DNA from: Lactobacillus sp. ESL0679
Lineage (GTDB): Bacteria > Bacillota > Bacilli > Lactobacillales > Lactobacillaceae
Assembly: GCF_029433515.1 (NCBI RefSeq)
Contig: NZ_JAQTIG010000004.1
Coordinates: 1 to 64,000 of the forward strand
DNA: 64,000 bases
Reading direction: 5' to 3'
Shown here: positions 54,195 through 63,469 of the stretch, piece by piece
How positions within the stretch are numbered: the stretch's first letter is position 1
Layout of the letters: every line of letters begins with the position of its first letter
Notes under the pieces: generated by a model
Databases searched by the model: none
What the model saw: the letters and a program-made list of their open reading frames with translations, nothing else
What the model was told of the DNA's origin: nothing
Position numbers and translations under genes: made by a program

Positions 54195-54266
54195 TGTCAA
54201 AATTTATGACCTTGACGTCATTTTTTGATATATTAGACTAAGAAGATGGCAGAAAAGGGGAGCTAG

Positions 54267-54791
54267 ATGATATTCAGGCCACGTTACACAATTGATACAA
54301 TCTATCATTTAGATACTGATGTACTGCACCAGATGGGAATTAAGGCAGTATTCTCGGACTTAGACAATACTTTGCTTGCATGGAATGAGTTTGAAACGGC
54401 TAAGAAGATGGACCAGCTTAATCGGCGACTAGCAGCTGCTGGGGTAACACTTGTTGTTATTTCAAACAATAATGCACTCAGAGTGGGCAAAGTACTTAAT
54501 CCGTATCATATCGAGTTTGTCGCTAAAGCTAGGAAGCCATTGCCATTTGCAATTACAAAAAAGCGTGAGGAAATGGGCTTAACTAAGAAGCAGGTAATGA
54601 TGGTGGGTGACCAGTTAATCACGGACATTCAAGCGGGTAACCTAGCTGGCGTCGAGTCAGTATTGGTTAAGCCATTAATTGAAACAGATAAGTGGAATAC
54701 TCGGATTAACCGGTTTTTGGAAAAAATTATCTTTTTCTTTTTAGCAATTTCCCACCGGGTAAGTTTTAAGGAGACATTAAAAAATGGATGA
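54267..54791 (+). CDS. yqeG: YqeG family HAD phosphatase
   Basis: A 174-residue HAD IIIA hydrolase with motif I SDLDNTLLAW (nucleophile Asp), motif II ISNNN and motif III/IV KKQVMMVGDQLITDIQAG. It may act on a phosphatidylglycerophosphate-type or sugar phosphate substrate; the substrate is not settled. It overlaps yqeH by 8 nt and opens the yqeGH-nadD-yqeK-rsfS operon. Confidence 0.88.
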   Translation: MIFRPRYTIDTIYHLDTDVLHQMGIKAVFSDLDNTLLAWNEFETAKKMDQLNRRLAAAGVTLVVISNNNALRVGKVLNPYHIEFVAKARKPLPFAITKKREEMGLTKKQVMMVGDQLITDIQAGNLAGVESVLVKPLIETDKWNTRINRFLEKIIFFFLAISHRVSFKETLKNG

Positions 54792-55896
54792 TATTATTTG
54801 TATCGGTTGTGGCGCGCAGCTGCAATCCGACAATCCCAAGGAAGCAGGTTATTTGCCAGCTTCACGGCTTAAGAAGGCACTTGAGAGCGAAGACGAGGGC
54901 AACGATATTTATTGCCAGCGCTGTTTTCGCTTACGACATTATAATGAAATCATGCCGGTTGATGTTGATAATGATGACTTCTTGGCCCTACTCAACTCTT
55001 TAGCCGAGAAGAAGGCATTGGTGGTTAATGTCGTTGATTTGTTTGATTTCACCAATTCTCTTTTATCATCAATGAAACGGTTTGTTGGTGACAATGAGTT
55101 AATTTTAGTCGGCAACAAGTTTGACCTTTTCCCACTTAATTCACGCGAAAGCAAAATTAAGGATTGGATGCGGCAGGAAGCAAATCGTGTTGGGCTTTTT
55201 CCCAAGAAAATTTTCTTAGTTAGTGCGGCTAAAAAGAAAAATTTAACTAATTTAATTGCTTATTTGGATAAGAAGTCTCGCACGGAAGATGTATATTTTG
55301 TCGGAATGACCAATGTTGGTAAATCAACGCTGCTTAATGCAATCATTGACAAGATGGGTGACGTCAAGAACTTGATTACGACGTCACGCTTTCCGGGGAC
55401 AACACTTGACCGAATTGAAATTCCGTTAGAAAATGGCCACTTTTTGGTTGATACACCAGGAATTATGTCTGAAAATCAATTGGCAACACACCTTAAGCCG
55501 CAAGATTTGGCGGCAATTTCACCGCAAAAGCCACTTAAGCCGGCAACTTACCAGTTGAAACCAGGTAACACGCTCTTTTTGGCAGGATTAGGCCGGATAG
55601 ATTATTTAAAGGGCGAGCCAACCAGCTTTACGGTCTATGTTGCGCGAAATTTATATGTTCACCGGACAAAGACAGAAAATGCGGATGAATTTTACCAAAA
55701 GCATGTGGGTGACCTGCTAACACCGCCGTCAGAGGGGGAAGACCTGCCTGCACTCAAGGGTCAAGAAATGCATCCGACTTATAAGAGCGATCTATTATTT
55801 GGCGGCATTGGCTTTATCACGGTGCCTGCCGATTGTTTAGTCAAAATATACACGCCTGACAAGATTGGTTTAGGAATTAGACGCGCGTTAATTTAG
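54784..55896 (+). CDS. yqeH: ribosome biogenesis GTPase YqeH
   Basis: A 370-residue circularly permuted GTPase needed for 30S assembly. The N-terminal zinc finger (CIGCGAQL...CQRCFRL) precedes the G motifs in permuted order: G4 GNKFDL, G5 SAAK, G1 GMTNVGKSTL, G3 DTPGI. The C-terminal RNA-binding domain follows. In many Firmicutes yhbY (yqeI) and aroE lie behind yqeH; here nadD follows after only 9 nt. Confidence 0.94.
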   Translation: MDDIICIGCGAQLQSDNPKEAGYLPASRLKKALESEDEGNDIYCQRCFRLRHYNEIMPVDVDNDDFLALLNSLAEKKALVVNVVDLFDFTNSLLSSMKRFVGDNELILVGNKFDLFPLNSRESKIKDWMRQEANRVGLFPKKIFLVSAAKKKNLTNLIAYLDKKSRTEDVYFVGMTNVGKSTLLNAIIDKMGDVKNLITTSRFPGTTLDRIEIPLENGHFLVDTPGIMSENQLATHLKPQDLAAISPQKPLKPATYQLKPGNTLFLAGLGRIDYLKGEPTSFTVYVARNLYVHRTKTENADEFYQKHVGDLLTPPSEGEDLPALKGQEMHPTYKSDLLFGGIGFITVPADCLVKIYTPDKIGLGIRRALI

Positions 55897-55905
55897 AGGC
55901 GAAGA

Positions 55906-56544
55906 ATGACGTTTGCAAAAAGTATTGAAAAAAAGCCGGTAGTTCAGGTTAAAGAAGAAAAAATTCCGCAGTCCCAAGGATTGCAAATTGGGATAATGGG
56001 CGGCACTTTCAATCCTGTTCATTTAGCTCATTTGGTCGTAGCTGACCAAGTCCTAACTAAGCTGCATTTAGATGAAATCTGGTTTATTCCAACAAATATT
56101 CCACCTTTAAAAGATAAGCCCACTGTATCTGCAGAAGATCGGGCGAATATGCTCGAATTGGCAACGCAAGATAATCCGCATTTTCATGTAAAATTATTTG
56201 AACTGTTTCGTGGCGGTGTTTCGTACACTGTTGATACTCTGACTTATTTGCATGAAAAAGCACCACAAAATCATTATTATTTGATTATGGGCAGTGATCA
56301 GGTTAATAATTTAAGTGAATGGAAAGAGCCACTTAAATTAGCTCAATTGGCAACTTTGGTTGGTATTAGGCGTCCGGGATATGAGCAAAAGGCGCAACTG
56401 CCAATTATTTGGGTTGATGTTCCAGCAATTGACTTAAGTTCAAGCTCAATTAGGCAAACAATTGCAATGGGCGGCTCAATTAGATATTTAGTTCCAAAAC
56501 TGGTTAGCGATTATATTCATCGAAAGGGACTCTATTATGACTGA
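55906..56544 (+). CDS. nadD: nicotinate-nucleotide adenylyltransferase
   Basis: Makes deamido-NAD from nicotinate mononucleotide and ATP. The nucleotidyltransferase signature GIMGGTFNPVHLAHL begins at residue 28, and the C-terminal SSSIRQTIAMGGSIRYLVP is present. The 212 residues include about 25 extra N-terminal residues rich in Lys and Gln, frequently seen in Lactobacillus. It overlaps yqeK by 8 nt. Confidence 0.94.
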   Translation: MTFAKSIEKKPVVQVKEEKIPQSQGLQIGIMGGTFNPVHLAHLVVADQVLTKLHLDEIWFIPTNIPPLKDKPTVSAEDRANMLELATQDNPHFHVKLFELFRGGVSYTVDTLTYLHEKAPQNHYYLIMGSDQVNNLSEWKEPLKLAQLATLVGIRRPGYEQKAQLPIIWVDVPAIDLSSSSIRQTIAMGGSIRYLVPKLVSDYIHRKGLYYD

Positions 56545-57136
56545 TTTATTTTTTGCAAACACTTATTCACCTTTATCAAGCAAGGAAATTATCGCTAAAG
56601 AAAAAGCCAACATGGATGCATCTAGGTTTGCGCATTGTGTGCGTGTGAGCCAAACCGCGCAAAAATTGGCTCAGCTTAATCATTATGATGAAGATAAGGC
56701 TGCGTTAGCTGGTTTTGTCCATGATTATGCCAAACAGGTCCCAGTTGCAGAATATCGTGAAGTGATTAAGTCGCAGGGCTTTGATCAGGAACTCTTAAAT
56801 TGGAATCGTGCAATTTGGCACGGGATTGTTGGCACGTACTTTATTAAGCGCGATTTGCAAATCACTGATAGTGAAATTTTAACGGCTGTTGACCGGCATA
56901 CGACTGGTGATACTGAAATGACGACTTTAGATAAGATAGTCTTCATGGCTGATTTCATTGAGCCTGGCCGCGATTTTCCTGGAGTTGAAGAAGCGCGCGA
57001 GGTAACATTTGCCAATTTAGACGCTGGTGTGGGCTACCAGCTAGCACATAGCCTCAGCTTTTTAGCTGAAAAAAGAGATAAGATTTATCCGCGCACGTTT
57101 AAAGCATATAATGTGTGGAGTATTAAAAATAATTAA
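56537..57136 (+). CDS. yqeK: YqeK HD-domain nucleotide hydrolase
   Basis: A 199-residue HD phosphohydrolase with H in RFAHCVRVS, HD in GFVHDYAK and further metal ligands in WHGIVG and DRHTTGD. YqeK proteins cleave diadenosine tetraphosphate symmetrically. It sits between nadD, with which it overlaps, and rsfS. Confidence 0.92.
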   Translation: MTDLFFANTYSPLSSKEIIAKEKANMDASRFAHCVRVSQTAQKLAQLNHYDEDKAALAGFVHDYAKQVPVAEYREVIKSQGFDQELLNWNRAIWHGIVGTYFIKRDLQITDSEILTAVDRHTTGDTEMTTLDKIVFMADFIEPGRDFPGVEEAREVTFANLDAGVGYQLAHSLSFLAEKRDKIYPRTFKAYNVWSIKNN

Positions 57137-57146
57137 GGAGAAAAAT

Positions 57147-57494
57147 TTGACTAGTAAAGAAATTTTGACTTTTGTTTTAAAAGCCATCAGTGACCGCCAC
57201 GGTGAAGATACTATTGCCTATGACATGCAGGGAATTAGTATCTTGGCTGATTATTACGTAGCAACCAGTGCCGGTTCTAATCGGCAGCTGCACGCAATTG
57301 CCAATGCAATTGTTGATGAGGCGCATCAGGCTGACTACTATGACTATCGCATTGAAGGGTCAAGCGAGTCTAACTGGCTCTTGCTTGACTTGGGCGATGT
57401 CGTTGTCAATGTCTTTACCGAAGAGGCGCGCGATTTTTATAATGTAGAAAAATTGTGGTCAGAAGGTAAGCAACTAGAATTAAAGGAAGACTAG
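57147..57494 (+). CDS. rsfS: ribosome silencing factor RsfS
   Basis: Binds ribosomal protein L14 and keeps subunits apart in starvation. The 115-residue protein has the family pattern ISDRHGEDTIAYDMQGISILADYYVATSAGSNRQLHAIAN. I start it at TTG 57147, 6 nt after AAGGAG. A longer frame from 57111 lies within yqeK. Confidence 0.93.
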   Translation: MTSKEILTFVLKAISDRHGEDTIAYDMQGISILADYYVATSAGSNRQLHAIANAIVDEAHQADYYDYRIEGSSESNWLLLDLGDVVVNVFTEEARDFYNVEKLWSEGKQLELKED

Positions 57495-57500
57495 CTGACA

Positions 57501-58655
57501 ATGAGTGTAGTGGGAATCATTGCCGAATTTAATCCCTTGCACAGTGGCCACGAGTTTTTGTTAAATCAGGCAAGGCTGCTGGCTGGCAGTAAAGATCCGA
57601 TTGTGGTTTTGATGTCGGGAAATTATGTTCAGCGTGGTGAAATGGCAATCATGGATAAGTGGTCACGAGCACAGGCTGCGCTAAATAGTGGCGCCGACCT
57701 TGTTTTTGAGATGCCTTTTTCAACTTCGGTTGAGCCTGCTGACCTTTTTTCACTAGGGAGTATTAATCAGTTAGCTAAATTAGGTGTCAGCGATTTAGTG
57801 TTTGGTGTGGAAGATGCTACGCTTAACTTTGCCTATCTTGGCAGTAAGATTGCTGAAATTCCGCCTAATCACATGAATTTTAACGATTATAGTCAGACCT
57901 ATTCAACTCAATATAATGAGATGGTTGCACGCGAGGTGGGCTATGAAGTTAACCAGCCGAATGCAATTTTAGGGCTAGCTTATGCGGTTGCCAACCATAA
58001 TTTGTGGACGCCGCTTACTTTGCATCCAGTTAACCGAATTGGTGCAGGCCATGATGATTTACTGCAGCGTGAAGGTGTCGTGCAGAGTGCTAGTGCTATT
58101 CGGAATATTATTTTGCACCAAAAAACAGGCGCTGAACTAGAACAGTGGTTGCCTAAAACCGAAGTAGCGCAGCTGTATCAGCAATCAGCTTATCCTAACT
58201 GGAACTTGTTATTCCCGTTTTTGAAGTATCGCCTTGAGTCTTCGTCAGTTGAAGAATTGCGGCAAATTTACCAAATGAGTGAGGGACTTGAATACAAAAT
58301 GAAGCAGGAAATTCACCGTGCACGTAATTTTACGGAATTCTTGCGCTATATCAAGTCTAAGCGTTATACTTATTCACGCTTGCGCCGATTAAGTTTGTAT
58401 ACTTTATTAAACGTGACCCAGGATGACATGCTGGACAGTTTCAACAATGAGGCATTATTCTTGCTTGGTTATAGCAAATTAGGTCGTCGTTATCTGAAGA
58501 AAATCAGAAAAGAAACAACTGCTAACGTTATTTCAAAGGTTGACCAAAAGAATACGCGTTCGGGCTCAATGCACTTGCAATTGCGCGTGGATCGGCTGGT
58601 TGAGCAAATTTTGCAAGTTGACCAAAACTTTGGTCGCAGACCATTGGAGGTTTAA
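57501..58655 (+). CDS. tmcAL: tRNA(Met) cytidine acetate ligase
   Basis: Acetylates the wobble cytidine of elongator tRNA-Met, using acetate and ATP (established for the Bacillus YlbM/TmcAL protein). The nucleotidyltransferase motif [17 protein letters not shown] is at the N-terminus, and a NRIGAGHDD and IRN segment follow in the middle. The 384 residues fit. It lies 6 nt behind rsfS and 2 nt before the yceD gene. Confidence 0.92.
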   Translation: MSVVGIIAEFNPLHSGHEFLLNQARLLAGSKDPIVVLMSGNYVQRGEMAIMDKWSRAQAALNSGADLVFEMPFSTSVEPADLFSLGSINQLAKLGVSDLVFGVEDATLNFAYLGSKIAEIPPNHMNFNDYSQTYSTQYNEMVAREVGYEVNQPNAILGLAYAVANHNLWTPLTLHPVNRIGAGHDDLLQREGVVQSASAIRNIILHQKTGAELEQWLPKTEVAQLYQQSAYPNWNLLFPFLKYRLESSSVEELRQIYQMSEGLEYKMKQEIHRARNFTEFLRYIKSKRYTYSRLRRLSLYTLLNVTQDDMLDSFNNEALFLLGYSKLGRRYLKKIRKETTANVISKVDQKNTRSGSMHLQLRVDRLVEQILQVDQNFGRRPLEV

Positions 58656-58657
58656 GG

Positions 58658-59218
58658 ATGTTTACGATTAGTTTTTCGCAAGTAGAAAGCAGCAAGGCAC
58701 CGCTGACGCATATTGAGCGTGAAGTTGCAATGCGACCAGAATTTTTGGAGCGTAGTCAAAAGCTGCTGTACAAAGTTGAAAATGTTCGCTTAGACGGTGA
58801 TGCTTTTTATAATGAGCCATACGTTACTTGTGATCTGCACGTCACAGCTGATCTAGTTGTCCCGTCAAGTCGGAGCTTAGAGCCAGTGACTTATCATGAA
58901 GATTTTCGTTTTAGTGAAAATTATTCTGAAGATGTAGTTTCTAAAGAAGAACTGGAAGCTAGTGAAACGCCGATTGTGCAGGTTGAGGATGATCAAATTG
59001 ATTTGCAAACAGCAATCGAGGATAATCTACTCTTGCATATTCCAACAACGATATTAACGCCCGAAGAAGAAGACCAGGATATTTATCCAGAAGGTAATGG
59101 CTGGGCTGTTATTTCGGAAGCGGAATTTGACGAAGGCAAAAAGAATCAGGTTAATCCGGCGTTTGCCAAACTAAAGGAATTGCTAGACCATAAGGATGAC
59201 CAGCAAGATAAAGATTGA
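58658..59218 (+). CDS. YceD/DUF177 family protein
   Basis: A 186-residue acidic protein with the DUF177 pattern (NVRLDGDAFYNEPYVTCDLHVTADLVVPSSRSLEPV and the C-terminal NPAFAKLKELL). Members are usually cotranscribed with rpmF (L32) and linked to 23S rRNA or L32 metabolism. Here no rpmF follows, and a terminator comes instead. GGAGGT precedes ATG. Confidence 0.88.
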   Translation: MFTISFSQVESSKAPLTHIEREVAMRPEFLERSQKLLYKVENVRLDGDAFYNEPYVTCDLHVTADLVVPSSRSLEPVTYHEDFRFSENYSEDVVSKEELEASETPIVQVEDDQIDLQTAIEDNLLLHIPTTILTPEEEDQDIYPEGNGWAVISEAEFDEGKKNQVNPAFAKLKELLDHKDDQQDKD

Positions 59219-59261
59219 ATAAATTAAGTGTTTTTAAGATAATTAAAGTTAAGATAACTTG

Positions 59262-59292
59262 GAAGCTTAAGCTTGTTTTGCTTGCTTTTTTA
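59262..59292 (+). terminator. terminator after yceD
   Basis: AAGC-TT-AAGC pairs with GCTT-G-CTT, followed by six T. The stem is imperfect. Confidence 0.55.
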
Positions 59293-59373
59293 AAGTATCC
59301 TTTAGTTATTAAATTAAGTTTAAAAATATTTTAGTTTTTGGTGCGAACAATAATTTTAAAAGGGATGGATAAA

Positions 59374-60087
59374 ATGGCAAAGATACTAATTATTGAAGAT
59401 GAAAAGAATTTGGCTCGGTTTGTCGAGCTAGAATTAAAACACGAAAAATATGAAACAGTTGTTGAAGCAAACGGTCGTAAGGGACTGGAAACTGCATTGA
59501 ACGAAGATTTTGATGCAATTTTGCTTGACTTAATGTTGCCAGACTTGAACGGTTTAGAAATTGCTCGGCGAGTTCGTCAAGTTAAGACAACGCCGATTAT
59601 TATGATGACAGCTCGTGATTCCGTGATTGATCGGGTTTCTGGTCTTGACCATGGTGCCGACGATTACATTGTTAAGCCATTTGCAATTGAGGAGTTACTT
59701 GCCCGTTTACGCGCTGTTTTACGCCGGGTTAAAATTGAAAAAGAAGCTTCTGACGACACAATTGAAAAGAAAGTTATTAAGTTTAAGGACATGACAATTG
59801 AAACGGCTAACCGGATTGTTCGTCGCGGCGATGGTAAAACTGTCGACTTGACGAAGCGGGAATATAACTTGCTCATGACATTGATTAAGAATAAGAACAA
59901 TGTTGTTAGCCGTGATCAATTGCTTTCTAAAATTTGGGGACCAGGTTCAAACATTGAAACTAATGTTGTAGAAGTTTATGTTCGTTATCTTCGCAATAAA
60001 ATTGACGTTCCCGGGCAACCATCTTATATCAAGACCGTTCGCGGTACCGGATATATGGTAAGAGATGAAGATGATGAAAAGAACTAA
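59374..60087 (+). CDS. OmpR-family response regulator
   Basis: A 237-residue regulator with a receiver domain (phosphate-accepting Asp52 in LLDLMLPDLNG, Lys in VKPF) and a winged-helix DNA-binding domain (about 140-232, DLTKREYNLLMTLIKNKNNVVSR). It is of the ArlR/CsrR-like group. I start it at ATG 59374, 8 nt after AAAGGGA; ATG 59365 touches that site. The kinase gene overlaps its end by 23 nt. Confidence 0.93.
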   Translation: MAKILIIEDEKNLARFVELELKHEKYETVVEANGRKGLETALNEDFDAILLDLMLPDLNGLEIARRVRQVKTTPIIMMTARDSVIDRVSGLDHGADDYIVKPFAIEELLARLRAVLRRVKIEKEASDDTIEKKVIKFKDMTIETANRIVRRGDGKTVDLTKREYNLLMTLIKNKNNVVSRDQLLSKIWGPGSNIETNVVEVYVRYLRNKIDVPGQPSYIKTVRGTGYMVRDEDDEKN

Positions 60088-61639
60088 AAAGCATGAACAA
60101 AGTAAAAAGGGGACCAAACGCTCATCGTTAATTGTACGGTGGGTCAGTATCGTCAGTTTGACGATTATGGTCTCCTTTATTGTATTTTCAGTAGTTATTT
60201 ACACGTTTGTTGGTCAGCAATCAATTGGTCAGCAGAAGGAAACGTCTAACCAAATGGTCGTGCAGCTGAATGAAAATCTCAGTTCCATTTCGGGTGAATT
60301 ACAAATTGCGAATGTTGTCCCGGCGCTAACGCCTTCTGCTAAAAAGGTCTTGCAGGGCGATCCTGTGATTAGTCGCGACGATCGGGCAAGTAACGCCTTT
60401 AATGATAATTTGTTAGCATCATTGACCAATCCTGACTTAAATGTGGTTGTTTATAACTTACAGCAAGAAGATGTTTTTGATAATGGCAACGAAAATGAAA
60501 TTCCGACGTTTAAGAACTTTAAGGGTGAATATAAGCAGGAACAGACTTTTCAAGATAATCGCCAAGAATTAATTACATACCAAAAAGTACGTTCAATCAG
60601 GACTGGCAAATTGACCGGCTACATTGTGGTTGTTAACCGCATGACGTATTACAACGGTCTGATGAAAAACTTGCTTAAATGGATGGTGCGCATTTCAATC
60701 ATTGCAATTGTGTTGTTTACTTTGATTGCCTTTATTATTGTCCAAGACATTGTCAAGCCAATTAAGGAAATGTCGAAGGTGGCACGTGAGGTCAACGATG
60801 ACCCGAATAGTACGGCGCGAATTGCTGATTTTCATCGCAATGACGAATTGCAAGAATTAGCGGTGTCCTTTAACCAAATGCTGGACCGAATGCAGCGGTA
60901 TATTGACCAGCAGAAAGAGTTTGTCGGGGATGTTTCGCATGAGTTGCGCACTCCCGTGGCGGTAATCGAAGGTCATTTAAATATGCTTCAGCGGTGGGGC
61001 AAGGACGATCCTGAAATCTTGGATGAATCGATTAATGCATCACTGCAAGAAGCTAAGCGCATGCAGCACCTAATTCAAGAAATGTTGGATTTGACGCGTG
61101 CCGAGCAGATTAATGTTCAATATCCGAATGCTGTGACTAAGATTTCAGAGGTTTTAAAGCGCGTGGTTAGCGACATGTCGCTGGTTCATCAAGATTTTGA
61201 TATTAGTCTCGACATGGATGATTTGCCGCAAGATACGGAAGTCCAGATTTATCAAGGCCATCTAGAGCAATTACTCGTAATCTTGATTGATAATGGTATT
61301 AAATATTCAACTGACCGTAAGCAAATGAATGTCTCGGCTGGTCTTTCACAAGATGAAGTCAATATTATTGTCCAAGACTTTGGTGAAGGGATTTCCAAGG
61401 TCGAACAGGACAAGATTTTCAATCGCTTTTATCGCGTTGATAAGGCTCGCACACGTGAGAAGGGTGGCAATGGACTGGGCTTGTCGATTGCGCAAAAACT
61501 GGTTAACAGTTATCACGGCCAGATTAGCGTTGATTCTGTTGAGGGACAAGGCAGTCAGTTCAAAATTGTCTTTCCAGCTCTAACTAAGCAGCAGGCTGAC
61601 AAGTTGCGCAAGCGTGCAGAATCTGAAAGTAAAAAGTAA
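60065..61639 (+). CDS. sensor histidine kinase
   Basis: A 524-residue membrane kinase paired with the regulator before it. Two membrane helices (about residues 25-50 and 200-230) enclose an extracellular domain of about 150 residues. A HAMP linker, the phospho-acceptor His in VSHELRTPV and the ATPase domain (N in LVILIDNGIKYS, G boxes DFGEGI and GGNGLGLSIA) follow. It resembles ArlS. The signal is unknown. Several ATG codons lie close together at the start, so the exact N-terminus is uncertain by up to four residues. Confidence 0.93.
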   Translation: MKMMKRTKKHEQSKKGTKRSSLIVRWVSIVSLTIMVSFIVFSVVIYTFVGQQSIGQQKETSNQMVVQLNENLSSISGELQIANVVPALTPSAKKVLQGDPVISRDDRASNAFNDNLLASLTNPDLNVVVYNLQQEDVFDNGNENEIPTFKNFKGEYKQEQTFQDNRQELITYQKVRSIRTGKLTGYIVVVNRMTYYNGLMKNLLKWMVRISIIAIVLFTLIAFIIVQDIVKPIKEMSKVAREVNDDPNSTARIADFHRNDELQELAVSFNQMLDRMQRYIDQQKEFVGDVSHELRTPVAVIEGHLNMLQRWGKDDPEILDESINASLQEAKRMQHLIQEMLDLTRAEQINVQYPNAVTKISEVLKRVVSDMSLVHQDFDISLDMDDLPQDTEVQIYQGHLEQLLVILIDNGIKYSTDRKQMNVSAGLSQDEVNIIVQDFGEGISKVEQDKIFNRFYRVDKARTREKGGNGLGLSIAQKLVNSYHGQISVDSVEGQGSQFKIVFPALTKQQADKLRKRAESESKK

Positions 61640-61797
61640 CAGACAAATCTAACCCTTGAAGTTAACGCAATTAAGTTTAAAATCTGATAAATAGTACCAA
61701 TAATTAATTTTAATTTAATATTTTTGCAATTTTACTATTGTATACATTGAACTTTTATGTTTTAATAAACACTATCATTAAAGAAAGGACTATTCTC

Positions 61798-61863
61798 ATG
61801 CAACAATCACTACAAGCAATTCAGCGATATTATGCAGGCGTTTTTTATACCTATTATGGTTAA
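61798..61863 (+). CDS. Tyr-rich leader peptide
   Basis: A 21-codon frame with AAAGGA 9 nt before ATG. The second half reads RYYAGVFYTYYG: five Tyr and one Phe in the last 12 residues. The codons before it are ordinary. Such clustering of one amino acid's codons, ahead of overlapping hairpins and a terminator, is the pattern of transcription attenuation by ribosome stalling. A candidate promoter is TTGTAT (61738-61743), 17-bp spacer, TTTAAT (61761-61766). Its role in sensing Tyr or Phe is inferred. Confidence 0.65.
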   Translation: MQQSLQAIQRYYAGVFYTYYG

Positions 61864-61868
61864 ATAAC

Positions 61869-62035
61869 GTCCGTTGTATTAGATACGGACAAAATAAAGC
61901 CGTATCTAGCTCGCATATTGCAACCTGCTAGATTAATTAATACCTAGCAAGTGTGCGTTAGCATGATTATGTTCTAAATATCAAGTGCCAAAGTGGGCAT
62001 GTTAGGTTTTTTTAATCTAACATGCCCATTTTTTA
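61869..62035 (+). promoter_or_regulatory. attenuator-like leader RNA with exclusive hairpins and terminator
   Basis: A chain of overlapping stems lies behind the leader peptide. A: GTCCGT (61869-61874) with ACGGAC (61885-61890). B: AGATACGG (61881-61888) with CCGTATCT (61900-61907). C: TCTAGC (61905-61910) with GCTAGA (61927-61932). D: GCTAG (61927-61931) with CTAGC (61944-61948). Each excludes the next. The end is a strong terminator TGGGCATGTTAG/CTAACATGCCCA plus T6 (61994-62034), 25 nt before the permease gene. How D couples to the terminator is not resolved by eye. Confidence 0.7.
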
Positions 62036-62059
62036 TTATCAAATTAAGAGGAAAGATAA

Positions 62060-63457
62060 ATGAAGAACAAAAATATTGGCGATAAATTAGACTTTTGGTC
62101 TATTGTCTTTTTGGCAATTAATACTACGATTGGCTCGGGAATTTTCTTAACGCCAGCTAGTGTTGTCAATCAAGCTGGAAGCATGTCGTTATGGGTTTAC
62201 TTAATTGCTGCTATTTGTGCGGCAGCCTTTGGGATTTCATCAGCTTCAGCTGCTAAATATGTTATTAAGTCTGGGGCTTCATATGCATATTCGAAGGCGG
62301 CTTTTGGCGACAAGTTAGGCTTTTACATGGGGATTTTGCGCTACTTTGCCGCTAGTGTCACTTGGTCAGTAATGGCAACTGGCGTTGTTAAATCGACCAT
62401 TTCTATCTTTGGTGGCAATCCCAATAATAATATGTCATTAACCATTGGACTATTACTCTTGGTCGTTTTGATTACTATAATTAATCTTTTCGGTCAAAAA
62501 GTTGTCAAATACGTTATGAATATGGCAACCATTGGTAAGCTTGCTGCACTTATTTTAATTATTATAGCTGCAGTTGTTCTGATGCTGACTACTGGAGCAA
62601 CTCATCACCTTGCAGAAGTTGACCAAATTAGACAAAACGGTCATAAGATTGTTCCAGCATTAACTACTAGTGGTCTTGCAATGGCCGTGGTTTCTGCTTT
62701 TTATTCTTTCATGGGCTTTGAATCAGTTGCTTCGGGTGCAGAAGACATGGAACATCCTGAAAAGAACTTGCCGCGCGCAATTCCACTGTCTATTTTTATC
62801 ATTGCATTCATCTACATGGGGATTATCGCAGTTGCCCTAAAACTAGATCCACAGGCCTTAATGACAACTAAGCAGGTTGTCGCTATCAGTGCAATTTTCA
62901 AGAACGAGATTCTTCGTGACCTAATCCTAGTTGGCGCTTTAATTTCAATGCTAGGTGTTAATATTGCTGAAAGTTTCAGTATTCCGCGAGTTCTAGAAGC
63001 AATGGCTAAAGAAGGACAGTTATCCAGGAAACTAACTAAAAGAACAGCAAACAATTTTCCGATCAGAAGTTACTTCATTTCGATAATTCTAGTTATTTTA
63101 ATTCCGATGGCTTTTCAATTTAACATGACAAATCTGATTACATTAACTGCAATGGTCAGCTTCGTCGAGTTTATTGTTGTTCCACTCTCTGTTATGCGTT
63201 TTTACCGGGGAACTAACAGGGAGCAGGTCCTAGATGCTCCTAAAAATGTTTGGACAGACATCATTATTCCTATTATTTCAATCTTGCTCGTTGTCTTTTT
63301 ATTAGTCGAATACAATTGGAAAGTTCAATTTGGCGTAATCGTCAACGGCCAAGTTGTTGGCATAAATTGGTACGCAATTGCCATGATGGTTGTAGGCTTT
63401 TTGCTTTTACCGCTTGCAATGGCACTATTAAATAAATTTGAAAATAAACAAGCATAA
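62060..63457 (+). CDS. APC-family amino acid permease
   Basis: A 465-residue transporter with about 12 membrane helices. The helix 1 signature INTTIGSGIFLTPASVV (unwound GSG segment of APC carriers) and the helix 6 segment SFMGFESVASGAEDMEHPEKNLPRAI are visible. Substrate is probably an amino acid or amine. The Tyr-rich leader suggests an aromatic one, as inference. The arylsulfotransferase-like gene follows after 12 nt in the same operon. Confidence 0.88.
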   Translation: MKNKNIGDKLDFWSIVFLAINTTIGSGIFLTPASVVNQAGSMSLWVYLIAAICAAAFGISSASAAKYVIKSGASYAYSKAAFGDKLGFYMGILRYFAASVTWSVMATGVVKSTISIFGGNPNNNMSLTIGLLLLVVLITIINLFGQKVVKYVMNMATIGKLAALILIIIAAVVLMLTTGATHHLAEVDQIRQNGHKIVPALTTSGLAMAVVSAFYSFMGFESVASGAEDMEHPEKNLPRAIPLSIFIIAFIYMGIIAVALKLDPQALMTTKQVVAISAIFKNEILRDLILVGALISMLGVNIAESFSIPRVLEAMAKEGQLSRKLTKRTANNFPIRSYFISIILVILIPMAFQFNMTNLITLTAMVSFVEFIVVPLSVMRFYRGTNREQVLDAPKNVWTDIIIPIISILLVVFLLVEYNWKVQFGVIVNGQVVGINWYAIAMMVVGFLLLPLAMALLNKFENKQA

Positions 63458-63469
63458 GGAGGTTTTATC

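Noticed and set aside
61329-61583. Open frame inside the histidine kinase gene, and similar overlapping frames across the window
   Set aside because: They lie inside well-supported genes in another frame, have no ribosome sites and encode low-quality protein; treated as shadows.
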